From Leucothrix pacifica (GTDB lineage Bacteria > Pseudomonadota > Gammaproteobacteria > Thiotrichales > Thiotrichaceae): DNA of 64,000 nt. The translations under genes and the position numbers were made by a program. The stretch covers positions 1 through 64,000 of the forward strand of contig NZ_QGKM01000006.1 of the NCBI RefSeq assembly GCF_003172875.1, written 5' to 3'. Positions 1 through 9,522 of the stretch are shown here, piece after piece. Within the stretch, counting starts at the first letter, position 1; each line of letters begins with the position of its first letter. The notes beneath the pieces were generated by a model. It was not told the origin of the DNA. It was given only the letters and a program-made list of their open reading frames with translations, and searched no databases.

Positions 1-267
1 GAGCTCTTACCTCACCAACTAGCTAATCTAACGCAGGCTCATCCAATTGCACAAGGTCCGAAGATCCCCTGTTTTCCCCCGTAGGGCGTATGCGGTATTA
101 ATCCGGATTTCTCCGGGCTATCCCCCACAACTGGGTAGATTCCTACGCGTTACTCACCCGTCCGCCACTCGACGCCTGGTAGCAAGCTACCATCGTTTCC
201 GTTCGACTTGCATGTGTTAAGCATGCCGCCAGCGTTCAATCTGAGCCAGGATCAAACTCTTCAGTTA
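1..267 (-). rRNA. rrs: 16S ribosomal RNA, 5' end (partial)
   Basis: The reverse complement starts near position 267 with the conserved 16S 5' sequence AAGAGTTTGATCCTGGCTCAG, then the conserved ACACATGCAAGTCGAACGG and GTGAGTAACGCGTAGG blocks. The gene runs off the left edge of the window at a point equivalent to roughly base 270 of E. coli 16S. Only the 5' domain is present. The exact mature 5' end was placed by similarity and is uncertain by a few bases. Confidence 0.97.
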
Positions 268-419
268 AATAGTGTCACGACATAAATGCCGTTAAATCTT
301 TAAGCTGAAGCTCTAAATCCTAACTTAATACGTATAATCAAAAATTAACGTTCGTTAGGTTCATTGCTTCTTGCAGTCTATTGCAAGCTACAAATCCCCA
401 CACAAGTTATTTGGTCTAG

Positions 420-432
420 TTTGTTAATTAGC
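420..432 (-). promoter_or_regulatory. Probable boxA-like antitermination element in the rRNA leader
   Basis: On the minus strand this reads GCTAATTAACAAA, followed by ACTAGACCAAATAACTTGTGTGGGGA. The layout (boxA-like, then a GTGTGGG block) matches gammaproteobacterial rRNA leaders, where boxA is GCTCTTTAACAA and binds NusB/S10. The first half of boxA is degenerate here, so this is a likely but not certain assignment. The leader from about 457 to 268 contains no open reading frame that I can support. Confidence 0.45.
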
Positions 433-463
433 TACCAAGATCTCTATCTCAGCGAGGAGGCGT

Positions 464-491
464 ATTCTATACAACCCTCAAATTCTGTCAA
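464..491 (-). promoter_or_regulatory. rRNA operon promoter P2 (sigma-70)
   Basis: Minus strand: -35 TTGACA (491-486), a 16-bp spacer, and -10 TAGAAT (469-464). A GC-rich stretch (ACGCCTCC) follows, like the discriminator of stringently controlled rRNA promoters. It lies about 108 bp downstream of P1, the usual tandem arrangement. Confidence 0.8.
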
Positions 492-571
492 GTGATTTTA
501 TTCACTTTTTATTCAGCTTAGCAACTAACAACACCGTTTCTGCTGGGTTGTTGTGCCTGACTGAGCGGCGC

Positions 572-599
572 ATTATAGACATAAAGAAAAAGCTGTCAA
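572..599 (-). promoter_or_regulatory. rRNA operon promoter P1 (sigma-70, consensus boxes)
   Basis: Minus strand: perfect -35 TTGACA (599-594), a 16-bp spacer, and perfect -10 TATAAT (577-572), followed by a GC-rich discriminator (GCGCCGC). The region upstream, about 600-640, is A+T-rich and could act as an UP element. The interval 600-768 between this promoter and the ntrC stop holds no gene; I see no strong terminator in it, so readthrough from ntrC into the rRNA operon is possible. Confidence 0.85.
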
Positions 600-768
600 T
601 GCCTTTATTTCAGTTTTGTTAAATTAACTTACAATTAACCAATGCAACCCTAAACCTTAGCTTCCGGTATTTAGTTGATGCACACCCTTAACCATATTAG
701 ATACTAACTTGAGTCATCATCCCGCTCATCAATGATTGAGCTGTAACAAGCAAGTAGTTACCAAAGGA

Positions 769-2181
769 TTAATCAGAATCAGGATAAATATCTTTTAACT
801 TGCGAGTCAGCGTATTGCGCCCCCAGCCAAGCAGGTCAGCTGCATCCTTTTTACGCCCGGCGGTCTTTTGCAGCGCGACCTCTAAGGCGAGTTTTTCAAA
901 CTCCGGCGTCAAATCGTCTAACACTCGTGTTTCACCCGCATTTAAACGGCGCTGAATTTCGTGACTCAACAAGGTTCTCCAGTCGCCAGAGGAAACAACC
1001 TCCTCAACATCCATTAGTTCTGGTGGCAAATCATCCATCGTGATGTCACGGCCAGATGCCATCACTGTCATCCAACGGCTAATATTTTCAAGCTGGCGAA
1101 CATTCCCTCGCCAAGGCAAGGTTTGCAGGTAGTCGCTAACTTCTGGCAGCAGCACTTTGCATTCAACCTGAAGGTCTTCTGATGCGCGCTGTAAAAAATG
1201 ATTGAGTAACAGTGGAATATCAGAACTGCGCTCGCGTAGTGGCGGTATCTGAACACGTATCACGTTTAGACGGTGGAACAAATCTTCCCGAAATAACCCT
1301 TCGCGCACCCTGTCTTCAAGATTTTGATGGGTCGCTGCAACAACACGAACATCTACATCGACTGGTACATGACCGCCTACTCTGTAAAATTTTCCATCTG
1401 CCAAGACTCGCAACAGTCTTGTTTGCAGATCTGCAGACATATCCCCTATCTCATCAAGAAATAATGTCCCATGGTTAGCTTGCTCAAACCTTCCTTTACG
1501 AAGCGCGTGGGCACCTGTGAACGCCCCCTTCTCATGACCGAATAACTCAGACTCGAGCAACTCTTTGGGAATAGCAGCAGTATTGATCGCTATGAACGGT
1601 TTGTCTGAGCGTGGGCTATGCTCATGCAAGGCCGCGGCAACTAACTCTTTACCCGTACCGGATTCACCTGTAATCAGCACAGAGATACTAGATTTACTCA
1701 AGCGACCAATTGCACGAAACACACCTTGCATCGCCAACGACTTACCAATAATACCGGATTGGTTCATCACTTGTGGCTCAGTCTCAGTCTGTGATGTTTT
1801 GCGTTGACTCTTGGTATGTTCCAGCGCCCGTCTGGTAAGATCAGTCGCCTCATTAATATCGAATGGTTTTGGTAAGTATTCGAACGCACCACTTTCAAAC
1901 GCTGAAACCGCGCTATCCATATCAGAATGCGCTGTCATAATGATGACAGGTAATTCAGGATAATCACTTTGAACGCTGGCGAGTAACTCAAACCCATCCA
2001 TATCCGGCATACGAATATCACTAATAATCGCCGCAGGACGCTCACGTTTAATGGCCTTTAGTAAGTCAGTCGCATTTTCAAAAGTTCGTACCGGGATCTC
2101 CGCACGACTCAACGCACGCTCTAACACCCAACGAATTGACTGATCATCATCGACCACCCACACAGCTTCGGATTGAGACAT
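769..2181 (-). CDS. ntrC: Nitrogen regulation response regulator NtrC (NRI)
   Basis: A 470-residue sigma-54-dependent activator that turns on nitrogen-assimilation genes when phosphorylated by NtrB. The N-terminal receiver domain (about 1-120) has the acidic DDD cluster at 11-13, the phospho-acceptor Asp55 in SDIRMPD and the Lys in KPFD. The AAA+ domain has Walker A GESGTGKE (172-179) and the sigma-54-contacting GAFTGA loop (219-224). The C-terminal Fis-type helix-turn-helix ends in [16 protein letters not shown]. Length is normal for the family. It follows ntrB by 11 bp in the same direction, so the two are cotranscribed. The targets visible here are the NtrC boxes upstream of glnK. Confidence 0.97.
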   Translation of the reverse strand: MSQSEAVWVVDDDQSIRWVLERALSRAEIPVRTFENATDLLKAIKRERPAAIISDIRMPDMDGFELLASVQSDYPELPVIIMTAHSDMDSAVSAFESGAFEYLPKPFDINEATDLTRRALEHTKSQRKTSQTETEPQVMNQSGIIGKSLAMQGVFRAIGRLSKSSISVLITGESGTGKELVAAALHEHSPRSDKPFIAINTAAIPKELLESELFGHEKGAFTGAHALRKGRFEQANHGTLFLDEIGDMSADLQTRLLRVLADGKFYRVGGHVPVDVDVRVVAATHQNLEDRVREGLFREDLFHRLNVIRVQIPPLRERSSDIPLLLNHFLQRASEDLQVECKVLLPEVSDYLQTLPWRGNVRQLENISRWMTVMASGRDITMDDLPPELMDVEEVVSSGDWRTLLSHEIQRRLNAGETRVLDDLTPEFEKLALEVALQKTAGRKKDAADLLGWGRNTLTRKLKDIYPDSD

Positions 2182-2192
2182 ACAGGATTCTC

Positions 2193-3242
2193 CTAAAGTA
2201 CTTGAATGGGCAATAACAACGTAAAACGCGTATCGCCTGGTGTAGATTGAAATTCGATAAGGCCGTCATGCGCATTGGCCAGTGATTGTGCAATGGATAG
2301 GCCTAGACCAGTTCCGTCCGGAGAGCCGCTAACCATTGGAAAAAATATTTTGTCTTTAATCGACTCGGGAATACCAACACCATCATCGACAATTTGTAAC
2401 TTGAGGACCAAGCGATGCGTTTTATGATTCAGCATAAAACGTCGCAGAACCCGTGTTTTGAAGGTAACCACTCCCTTATTACCGACGGCCTTCAACGCAT
2501 TCACGACCATATTCAGCACGATTTGAATGAGTTTATCTTTATCCGCCTGCATCTCAGGAATACTCGGGTCGTAATCAAAATGAATACTGACATCGGGTGA
2601 CAGATCAACACTGACTAGTTTTCTAACACGCTCCAGCACCTCGTGAATATTCACCTTCTCCTGGACAGGTGGTGTATGTGATCCACTCATTCTATCGACT
2701 AACACCTGTAGGCGATCCGCTTCAGAAATTATAATACTGGTATATTCACGTAGATCAGGACTGGGTAACTCAGCTTCTAATAACTGTGCCGCACCGCGTA
2801 AGCCGCCCAATGGATTCTTTATTTCATGCGCCATTCCCTTCACTAAACTCTGAGTCGTTCTTAACTGACTCACTAGTGTTTCTTCCTGAGAAAGGCGAAG
2901 TTGTTGGTCGATTCGGTTTAACTCAACCAAAATACAATCCAGCTCACCCTCTACCAGATGCGCACTGACGACAATATCTGCAATTGCCATCTCCCCCTGA
3001 GATGCTTGCAGATGAATCTCACGTAGCGATTGTGTTTCATGCGTCTGTATGACTTTCTCTAATATAAGGTAGATCACATCCTGATTGAGTAGATGAGTGT
3101 AGGAACGCCCGGTCATGCGACGGCGGCTATGCCCGAACAGAACTTCTGCTGAAGCATTCATATACTGAATATTGAGCTTCTCATCTAACATTAAGACCCC
3201 TGTCGATAAAACGTCAGGTATATCTACTAGCTTTGTTTTCAT
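2193..3242 (-). CDS. ntrB: Nitrogen regulation sensor histidine kinase NtrB (NRII)
   Basis: A 349-residue cytosolic kinase/phosphatase that controls NtrC phosphorylation in response to PII. An N-terminal PAS domain spans about 10-110. The phospho-acceptor His139 lies in GMAHEIKNPLGGL, typical of NtrB. The ATPase domain has the N box (NMVVNALKA), DDGVGIP and GTGLGLSIAQ. There is no membrane segment, as expected for NtrB. It is the first gene of the ntrBC unit; no glnA lies upstream. It diverges from glnK across a 368-bp regulatory gap. Confidence 0.96.
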   Translation of the reverse strand: MKTKLVDIPDVLSTGVLMLDEKLNIQYMNASAEVLFGHSRRRMTGRSYTHLLNQDVIYLILEKVIQTHETQSLREIHLQASQGEMAIADIVVSAHLVEGELDCILVELNRIDQQLRLSQEETLVSQLRTTQSLVKGMAHEIKNPLGGLRGAAQLLEAELPSPDLREYTSIIISEADRLQVLVDRMSGSHTPPVQEKVNIHEVLERVRKLVSVDLSPDVSIHFDYDPSIPEMQADKDKLIQIVLNMVVNALKAVGNKGVVTFKTRVLRRFMLNHKTHRLVLKLQIVDDGVGIPESIKDKIFFPMVSGSPDGTGLGLSIAQSLANAHDGLIEFQSTPGDTRFTLLLPIQVL

Positions 3243-3361
3243 TGATTCCTTTTCGTCATGAATACGGAGGACGTTTAAACCTCCTTATTTGTTACAGAGT
3301 GTCAAAGCAATTATCAGGCCAACCAGATTCGCTACCTACTCCGCCGCCTTCAAGTCTATTT

Positions 3362-3378
3362 TGCACCAAAACAGTGCT
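3362..3378 (+). promoter_or_regulatory. NtrC binding site 1 upstream of glnK
   Basis: TGCACCAAAACAGTGCT matches the NtrC consensus TGCACC-N5-GGTGCA with two mismatches. It lies about 105 bp upstream of the sigma-54 promoter, a normal enhancer distance. Confidence 0.75.
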
Positions 3379-3379
3379 A

Positions 3380-3396
3380 CACACCAAAATGATGCA
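3380..3396 (+). promoter_or_regulatory. NtrC binding site 2 upstream of glnK
   Basis: CACACCAAAATGATGCA matches TGCACC-N5-GGTGCA at 9 of 12 defined positions. Its centre is 18 bp from that of site 1. Paired NtrC dimer sites are the usual enhancer form, because NtrC acts as an oligomer. A further GGTGCACC at 3410-3417 contains inverted half-sites but not the right spacing. Confidence 0.6.
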
Positions 3397-3475
3397 CCTA
3401 AAAAACTCCGGTGCACCAATACGAAACATGAAAACCATCTCCCAAGTAATCGTAATGCTGGATTTAACAGGCTGA

Positions 3476-3949
<474 letters not shown>

Positions 3950-3964
3950 AGACAGGAGATAACA

Positions 3965-5251
3965 ATGGAAAACCAAATATTTCACTTGCAGTATGCTATC
4001 GACACTTTCTACTTTTTGGTTTGTGGTGCGTTAGTGATGTGGATGGCCGCTGGCTTCTCAATGCTTGAAGCAGGCCTTGTTCGTAGTAAGAGTACGACTG
4101 AAATTCTGACAAAAAACGTTGCTCTATTCGCTATCGCTTGTACTGCGTACTTAGTTGTTGGTTACGACATTATGTATGACGGTGGAATTCTGCTGAAAGA
4201 CATCGCGCTAGATGGTGCTGAAAACGCTGATGCAATGGTCGCTAAAGTACTAGCGGACTCTGCTGAAGCTGGTTTCGATGGTGACTCTGTTTACTCTAAC
4301 GCTTCCGACTTCTTCTTTCAGGTAGTATTCGTTGCAACAGCAATGTCTATCGTATCTGGAGCAGTTGCTGAGCGCATGAAGTTGTTTGCATTCCTTATTT
4401 TCGCAGTAGTAATGACTGCATTTATCTACCCAATGGAAGGTTCTTGGACTTGGGGTGGTAAGTCTGTATTCGGTATGTTCTCACTGGGTGATGACTTCGG
4501 TTTCTCTGACTTTGCTGGTTCTGGTATTGTTCACATGGCTGGTGCAGCTGCTGCTCTTGCGGGTGTTATCTTACTGGGTGCTCGTAAAGGTAAGTACACT
4601 AAAGACGGTAAAATCAATCCGATCCCTGGTGCCAACCTACCGTTAGCAACACTTGGTACATTCATTCTATGGATGGGGTGGTTTGGCTTTAACGGTGGTT
4701 CTGTTCTGAAACTTGGTGATATCGGAAACGCTAACTCTGTTGCAATGGTATTCCTGAATACTAATGCTGCTGCAGCTGGTGGTGTTATTGCTGCGTTGTT
4801 CGTAGCTAAGATCCTGTTCGGCAAGGCTGACTTAACGATGGTACTAAACGGTGCATTGGCTGGTCTGGTTGCCATCACTGCTGAACCATCTACTCCTTCT
4901 CCAATGATGGCTACTATCATCGGTGCCGTTGGTGGTGTGATCGTTGTATTCTCCATCCTGTTCTTCGATAAGATCCGTATCGATGACCCAGTCGGTGCGA
5001 TCTCTGTACACGGTGTTGTAGGTCTTTGGGGCCTGTTAGCAGTACCTCTAACTAACGATGGTGCAAACTTCGTAGGTCAGTTAGTCGGTGCAGGTGTGAT
5101 CTTCGCATGGGTATTCGTTACTTCATTCATCGTATGGATTCTGATCAAAGCGATCATGGGTATTCGTATCTCTGAAGAAGAAGAGTACGAAGGTGCTGAC
5201 ATCGGTGAGTGTGGAATGGAAGCTTATCCTGAATTTACTTCAGCTCGATAA
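3965..5251 (+). CDS. amtB: Ammonium transporter AmtB
   Basis: A 428-residue inner-membrane ammonium channel of the Amt/Rh family with about 11 hydrophobic helices. The twin pore histidines are visible in GIVHMAGAAAA and ISVHGVVGLWG. Unlike E. coli AmtB it shows no cleavable signal peptide: the first hydrophobic segment, from about residue 14, leads directly into AGFSMLEAGLVRSKS. The charged C-terminal tail (SEEEEYEGADIGECG) would be the cytoplasmic part that contacts GlnK. AGGAGA lies just upstream of the start, and a terminator follows the gene. Confidence 0.96.
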   Translation: MENQIFHLQYAIDTFYFLVCGALVMWMAAGFSMLEAGLVRSKSTTEILTKNVALFAIACTAYLVVGYDIMYDGGILLKDIALDGAENADAMVAKVLADSAEAGFDGDSVYSNASDFFFQVVFVATAMSIVSGAVAERMKLFAFLIFAVVMTAFIYPMEGSWTWGGKSVFGMFSLGDDFGFSDFAGSGIVHMAGAAAALAGVILLGARKGKYTKDGKINPIPGANLPLATLGTFILWMGWFGFNGGSVLKLGDIGNANSVAMVFLNTNAAAAGGVIAALFVAKILFGKADLTMVLNGALAGLVAITAEPSTPSPMMATIIGAVGGVIVVFSILFFDKIRIDDPVGAISVHGVVGLWGLLAVPLTNDGANFVGQLVGAGVIFAWVFVTSFIVWILIKAIMGIRISEEEEYEGADIGECGMEAYPEFTSAR

Positions 5252-5279
5252 GCCACTACGCAACACTGCTTGATAATGA

Positions 5280-5305
5280 CCGGAGCCTTTGTGCTCCGGT
5301 TTTTT
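5280..5305 (+). terminator. Rho-independent terminator after amtB
   Basis: A perfect 7-bp stem CCGGAGC/GCTCCGG with a 6-nt loop is followed by six T residues. It ends the glnK-amtB transcript. Confidence 0.9.
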
Positions 5306-5445
5306 ATGCCTACCTTTCTGAATAGCATATTAACTATTTGGCCCATTGGTCTACTGAGACCTAACAGCCATGACTGAATTAGGGTAGCTTTCAGCAATTA
5401 ACAACGATAGGCTACACTGCCCTTTTTCACAAACATCGCTGCGAT

Positions 5446-6531
5446 ATGACTGCTAGCTCAGAATTTTCTTTTTCGAATGCCGTTCTAGACTGGTTTGATC
5501 AACACGGTCGCAAGGATCTGCCATGGCAGCATCCCATCACTCCCTATCGGGTTTGGATCTCTGAGATCATGCTGCAGCAAACCCAAGTCACTACTGTCAT
5601 TCCTTACTATCAGGCTTTTATGCAACGATTTCCTGATCTGAGTTCTTTAGCAGATGCACCAATTGATGATGTGCTCAAGCATTGGTCAGGTTTGGGCTAC
5701 TATGCAAGAGCACGCAACCTTCATAAAGCCGCCCAACAAATTCGTGATCAACATAACGGAGAGTTTCCGGATACTCTCGAATCAGTTTGCGAACTCAGCG
5801 GCATCGGCCGCTCAACAGCCGGGGCTATTTTGTCGATTGCCTTCAAACAAAAACAAGCCATTCTGGATGGTAATGTAAAACGTGTACTTGCCCGATTTCA
5901 CGAAGTCGAGGGCTGGTACGGCATTAGTCATGTGCAAAAAAAACTATGGCAACTCGCAGAAAGTCATCTGCCAGATAAGGTAACCCCTCAACGCTTCGCA
6001 GATTACACGCAGGCCATGATGGATCTCGGGGCGACACTCTGTACACGCTCCAAACCTGCTTGCTCTGCCTGCCCTCTGAAAAACCATTGCGCAAGCTTTA
6101 ATCATCAAACGATACACCTATATCCCGCCTCTAAACCTAAAAAGGTCATACCTGATCGCCAAGCCATCATGCTGTTAATGCATCAAGGTGAGAATATTTA
6201 CCTGATTCGCAGACCACCAACGGGGATATGGGGTGGCCTGTGGTGCTTCCCTCAGTTTGACGATATTGACTCAGCCACCGAATGGTTAGCGCAGCAGGGT
6301 AAATCCAGACAAGCGATTGATTCTGCCACAGCACTCCCCCACTATAAGCACACGTTTAGTCATTTCAGACTAACCATTACGCCACTGCTGATTCCTGATG
6401 ATGACCTTGAGAGTTTAGGTGTCATGGAGACCAGAGAAGCGCTTTGGTATAACATAAACGACGAATTTGACGGAGGGCTTGCCACTCCGGTAAGAGATTT
6501 ATTGACAACATTTAAGGAATTAACATCATGA
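5446..6531 (+). CDS. mutY: A/G-specific adenine DNA glycosylase MutY
   Basis: A 361-residue base-excision repair enzyme that removes adenine mispaired with 8-oxoguanine or guanine. The HhH-GPD domain carries the catalytic acids Glu40 ([10 protein letters not shown]) and Asp141 ([12 protein letters not shown]) and the helix-hairpin-helix [13 protein letters not shown]. The 4Fe-4S loop is C199-X6-C206-X2-C209-X5-C215. The C-terminal part (about 230-355) is the nudix-like domain that recognises 8-oxoG. Length is normal. Its stop overlaps the yggX start (ATGA), so the two are translationally coupled. Confidence 0.96.
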   Translation: MTASSEFSFSNAVLDWFDQHGRKDLPWQHPITPYRVWISEIMLQQTQVTTVIPYYQAFMQRFPDLSSLADAPIDDVLKHWSGLGYYARARNLHKAAQQIRDQHNGEFPDTLESVCELSGIGRSTAGAILSIAFKQKQAILDGNVKRVLARFHEVEGWYGISHVQKKLWQLAESHLPDKVTPQRFADYTQAMMDLGATLCTRSKPACSACPLKNHCASFNHQTIHLYPASKPKKVIPDRQAIMLLMHQGENIYLIRRPPTGIWGGLWCFPQFDDIDSATEWLAQQGKSRQAIDSATALPHYKHTFSHFRLTITPLLIPDDDLESLGVMETREALWYNINDEFDGGLATPVRDLLTTFKELTS

Positions 6532-6797
6532 GCCGAATGGTTAACTGCGTTTTGCTAAAAAAAGAAGCTCCAGGTTTAGAGCGAATGACTTACCCGGGAG
6601 ACCTTGGTAAACGTATTTTTGAAAATGTTTCTCAGGAAGCCTGGACGCAATGGGTGGGTCACCAAACTATTCTGATGAATGAGTATCGTTTGTCTCCTAT
6701 CAACCCTAAGGACCGTAAGTTCCTTGAGGAAGAGATGGAGAAATTCTTCTTCGGTGATGGTCCATCTGAAGTCGACAACCTCGTGCCACAAGGTTAA
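6528..6797 (+). CDS. yggX: Probable Fe(2+)-trafficking protein YggX
   Basis: An 89-residue cytosolic protein of the YggX family, linked to protection of iron-sulfur proteins from oxidative damage. Family features seen are the near-N-terminal Cys in [18 protein letters not shown] and [14 protein letters not shown]. The start overlaps the mutY stop by 4 bp. The mutY-yggX pairing is common in gammaproteobacteria and makes sense because MutY is itself an iron-sulfur enzyme. Confidence 0.95.
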   Translation: MSRMVNCVLLKKEAPGLERMTYPGDLGKRIFENVSQEAWTQWVGHQTILMNEYRLSPINPKDRKFLEEEMEKFFFGDGPSEVDNLVPQG

Positions 6798-6803
6798 TTC
6801 TAA

Positions 6804-7550
6804 ATGGCTTCTGCGTTTATACCTGCCACCGTGCTTGAGAACTACCAATGGGCAGATAATCTCTTCTCTATCAAGCTGGAATCTGAGCTGCTCCCTTTTA
6901 GTGCAGGACAGTTTGTACGACTTCAGCTTGAGATTGAGGGTGAGAAAGTCGCAAAACCCTACTCACTGGTTAATTCACCACGGCAGAAAAATGCGGAAGT
7001 CTTCTATAACACTGTTGAAAGCGGCGTCATGTCTAATGCGCTCGCTGCACTGACCGCTGGGGACACAATTGAAATTTCCCAACCTGCTGCAGGCTTTTTT
7101 GTATTAGCAGAAGTTCCTGATACAAAAATTTTATGGATGTTTGCGACCGGTACTGGCCTCGGGCCTTACCTGTCCATGATGCAGGAAGATGAGATTTGGA
7201 ATCGATTTGATAAATTAGTGCTGGTGCATGCGGTATCTTATGCCAACAATCTGGCATACCAAGCGCTGATTCACTCTTTAAAAACTCAACACTCCAACAT
7301 ACTAAGTTACGTACCAATCGTCAGTCGAGAGACCACTTCCGGAGCTCTACAGGGGCGCATCCCGGCATTAATAAGTGATGGACAACTAGAACAAGCAGCC
7401 GGCCTTCATCTGAATGCTGAAACATCGCATGTGATGTTATGTGGCAATCAGAATATGATCGCGGATACCAAAGTGGTGCTTGCCGAACTGGGTATGAAAA
7501 AACACCTGCGCAGAAAACCCGGCCATATAACCACCGAGCAATATTTCTAG
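6804..7550 (+). CDS. fpr: Ferredoxin--NADP reductase
   Basis: A 248-residue FAD-dependent oxidoreductase that exchanges electrons between NADPH and ferredoxin or flavodoxin. The FAD-binding motif appears as KPYSLVNSP. The NADP-binding start is FATGTGLGPYLSMMQ, and the C-terminus (LRRKPGHITTEQYF) resembles that of bacterial Fpr. It follows yggX by 6 bp, so mutY-yggX-fpr is probably one operon. It converges with the DUF4124 gene, with only 4 bp between the stops. Confidence 0.93.
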   Translation: MASAFIPATVLENYQWADNLFSIKLESELLPFSAGQFVRLQLEIEGEKVAKPYSLVNSPRQKNAEVFYNTVESGVMSNALAALTAGDTIEISQPAAGFFVLAEVPDTKILWMFATGTGLGPYLSMMQEDEIWNRFDKLVLVHAVSYANNLAYQALIHSLKTQHSNILSYVPIVSRETTSGALQGRIPALISDGQLEQAAGLHLNAETSHVMLCGNQNMIADTKVVLAELGMKKHLRRKPGHITTEQYF

Positions 7551-7554
7551 CAGC

Positions 7555-8226
7555 TTAATTAACCGGGAATTGCAATAACTTATTTGTTTCGGTGATTCCC
7601 TGAGATGGATATCCGAATGGGTTATCGACATTAGGGCCATCAGGGTAAGGACTGTAAGGCTTATTTATCAAGGCTGAGTTTCTTAGTACATTAAATGTAA
7701 CTGACTCAGCACTAATTAATGACCTGGCAGCTTTGTTAACAATATTGACCTGTAAAGTATGTTCCCCACGATCGAGATTAGTTAAGTTCGCAACTCTTGA
7801 AGTACTTCGGCTAACCTCCTGTCCATCCAAAGTCACCACAATTCTGTCTCCGGGACGTAGCTTGGGCGACACACTCAGTGCAACGGATACATCACCGTCG
7901 TTCGCACGAATCGCCTGCCCTTGCTTAGGTGCAATCACGTTCAGGCTTGTGTAGATTGGTTTTTTATCCGAGGACTCAACCTGTGCCACTGCCCCTTCAG
8001 GAACCTGATTTGATGCTTGAGTCACAACAGGGTTGGTTTTATAACGACTGGAAAAACCTTCCAGCACCGTTAGCTTTGGTGGCTCAATCGCTTTAGCCGT
8101 AACATTCTCGGGTGGCGTATCTCCATAGATTAGATTACCGGACTCATCAGTCCAGCTATATATACTGCCAGCTGCACTGACAACCTGCGAAGTCGCAAGG
8201 ATAGTGATCAGTAATAAATTACGCAT
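7555..8226 (-). CDS. DUF4124-domain exported protein
   Basis: A 223-residue protein with an N-terminal signal peptide (about 1-19, ending VVSAAG). The DUF4124 domain follows directly: SIYSWTDESGNLIYGDTPP. The rest (about 105-190) looks beta-rich, with an Ig-like stretch around LRPGDRIVVTLDGQEV. DUF4124 proteins are periplasmic or envelope proteins of unknown function and are often found near glnA/ntrBC in gammaproteobacteria; here ntrBC lies about 4 kb away. I can assign no catalytic role. Confidence 0.85.
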   Translation of the reverse strand: MRNLLLITILATSQVVSAAGSIYSWTDESGNLIYGDTPPENVTAKAIEPPKLTVLEGFSSRYKTNPVVTQASNQVPEGAVAQVESSDKKPIYTSLNVIAPKQGQAIRANDGDVSVALSVSPKLRPGDRIVVTLDGQEVSRSTSRVANLTNLDRGEHTLQVNIVNKAARSLISAESVTFNVLRNSALINKPYSPYPDGPNVDNPFGYPSQGITETNKLLQFPVN

Positions 8227-8328
8227 CCACTTAAACCTATCTGTTATTATTTCTACTCACAATATAGCAACACATTGAAAAGCTCGGGAAAATTCCCGAT
8301 AACAGGGCATTAAACAAGGAGTAAAAGT

Positions 8329-8685
8329 ATGTCGAAGAGTTTAACAAAGGATCAAGAAGTAACCTGGGGAATGGCAGCGCATCTATCCGCATTGCTTGGC
8401 ATTTTATTCGCTCCGGGAATCGTCATAGGTCCATTGCTAGTCTGGCTCCTGAAGCGAAATGATAGCGAGTTTATCGACACTAATGGCAAAGAAGCACTTA
8501 ACTTTCAACTGACTGTGTTAGCGGCTACTTTTATTCTGGCAATGCTATCGGCTATATCAGGAATCTTCTTAATTTTAGCCATGGCAGTTGGTATCGCTGG
8601 CCTTGGCTTTGCCATTTACGGCGGCCTTCAGGCTAAAAAGGGCATTAATTACGTCTACCCATTTGCAATCAGACTGATTAAATAA
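8329..8685 (+). CDS. DUF4870-domain membrane protein
   Basis: A 118-residue small membrane protein of the DUF4870 (Tic20-like) family. The family signature is visible: WGMAAHLSALLG near the start, then GPLLVWLLKRNDSEF and NGKEALNFQLT. Three to four hydrophobic segments cover most of its length. AAGGAG lies 7 bp upstream of the ATG. Function is unknown. Confidence 0.9.
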   Translation: MSKSLTKDQEVTWGMAAHLSALLGILFAPGIVIGPLLVWLLKRNDSEFIDTNGKEALNFQLTVLAATFILAMLSAISGIFLILAMAVGIAGLGFAIYGGLQAKKGINYVYPFAIRLIK

Positions 8686-8694
8686 GTAATAGAA

Positions 8695-8717
8695 GTCCCA
8701 CCTAAAGCAGGTGGGAC
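8695..8717. terminator. Hairpin between convergent genes, probable bidirectional terminator
   Basis: A perfect 9-bp stem GTCCCACCT/AGGTGGGAC with a 5-nt loop lies between the DUF4870 stop and the stop of the convergent gene at 8727. Neither side has a strong T-tract; the minus-strand side has the better T-richness (TTCTATTACTTATT). Confidence 0.6.
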
Positions 8718-8726
8718 ATTAGTTCA

Positions 8727-9284
8727 CTAGCAAGAACAATCCGTATATTCAGGAAAGTACTCTTCCTGCAAGTGATTATTGGGGACATAAGTTTCGCCAG
8801 ATGCCACGCTGGTATCCACAGCACTTGTATCAACTGAGCTCGTATCCACTACTTTTTCTGGCACATCATAACTGTGCAAAGTAGTAATACCCACATAAGG
8901 CTCTATTGTGTGATGAGAGATTAAAAAATCTGCTCCTGCCGCCAGATAACTACCATTCACACCAGCGGTCAACAACGCTTGCTTTTGCTGTAAACTATAA
9001 CCGCCACCATACGTTGCCTGCATATTTTCATCACCAGTCACCGCTTCTACCTTTACCTTATCCAGACCGTGGTGAGGCTTGTATGAAACACTGCCTTGCC
9101 AGCCACTGACGTCACCGTCTGTTTCAACGTCCACTGAACGATAACCTATTACCACATCCGGCTTCATTGTCTCCGAACCAAATGTCCATTGCAGTGAGGC
9201 AAATGGCGTATCCTCTTCTGTCGCGATAACGCTCACCGAACTCAGCATGACCGTGAGGCATGCAATAGATTTCCATATCTTCAT
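8727..9284 (-). CDS. Exported hypothetical protein with VDTS repeats and a Cys-rich C-terminus
   Basis: A 185-residue protein that I do not recognise. It has a Sec signal peptide (about 1-21, ending SVIATE). The central part (about 30-135) is beta-rich with short strand-like alternation (VVIGYRSVDVE, ATYGGGYSLQQ, GVNGSYLAAGADFLI), as in small outer-membrane or surface beta proteins. It then has a VDTS repeat (VDTSSVDTSAVDTSVAS, about 143-159) and ends in EYTDCSC. The CxC tail could be a disulfide or metal site. Its upstream region holds inverted repeats (9302-9342). Confidence 0.75.
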   Translation of the reverse strand: MKIWKSIACLTVMLSSVSVIATEEDTPFASLQWTFGSETMKPDVVIGYRSVDVETDGDVSGWQGSVSYKPHHGLDKVKVEAVTGDENMQATYGGGYSLQQKQALLTAGVNGSYLAAGADFLISHHTIEPYVGITTLHSYDVPEKVVDTSSVDTSAVDTSVASGETYVPNNHLQEEYFPEYTDCSC

Positions 9285-9301
9285 TGCTATAATCCTTATA
9301 T

Positions 9302-9342
9302 TAGTCTCAGACTACCAACTGATAGTCTATGAACTATTAGAC
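9302..9342. promoter_or_regulatory. Inverted repeats, candidate operator
   Basis: A perfect 13-bp palindrome TAGTCTCAGACTA (9302-9314) is followed 10 bp later by nested inverted repeats: ATAGT/ACTAT (9322-9326, 9333-9337) and GTCTA/TAGAC (9325-9329, 9338-9342). The shared AGTCT half-site makes two neighbouring regulator sites plausible. The cluster lies just upstream of the minus-strand gene at 9284. No regulator family is recognised. The rest of the 9285-9522 gap shows nothing else I can name. Confidence 0.35.
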
Positions 9343-9522
9343 CGGACTCAGCAAAATTTGGAGCACAGACTAACGGCCAGAACCTTCCGTTTGTCGGGGC
9401 AATTATTAAAACTTACCGGTAGCAACGGTGTAATAATTAAAACCAATGGTTACCAAAATAATCATTTTCATGAGAAATGACGTAGTATATGCTCGATAGT
9501 CTGACCCAGACATAAAACCAAT

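Noticed and set aside
3410-3417. GGTGCACC as a third NtrC site.
   Set aside because: It contains both half-sites but with no 5-bp spacer, so an NtrC dimer would not fit; it may be half of a degenerate site with the GAAACA beyond.
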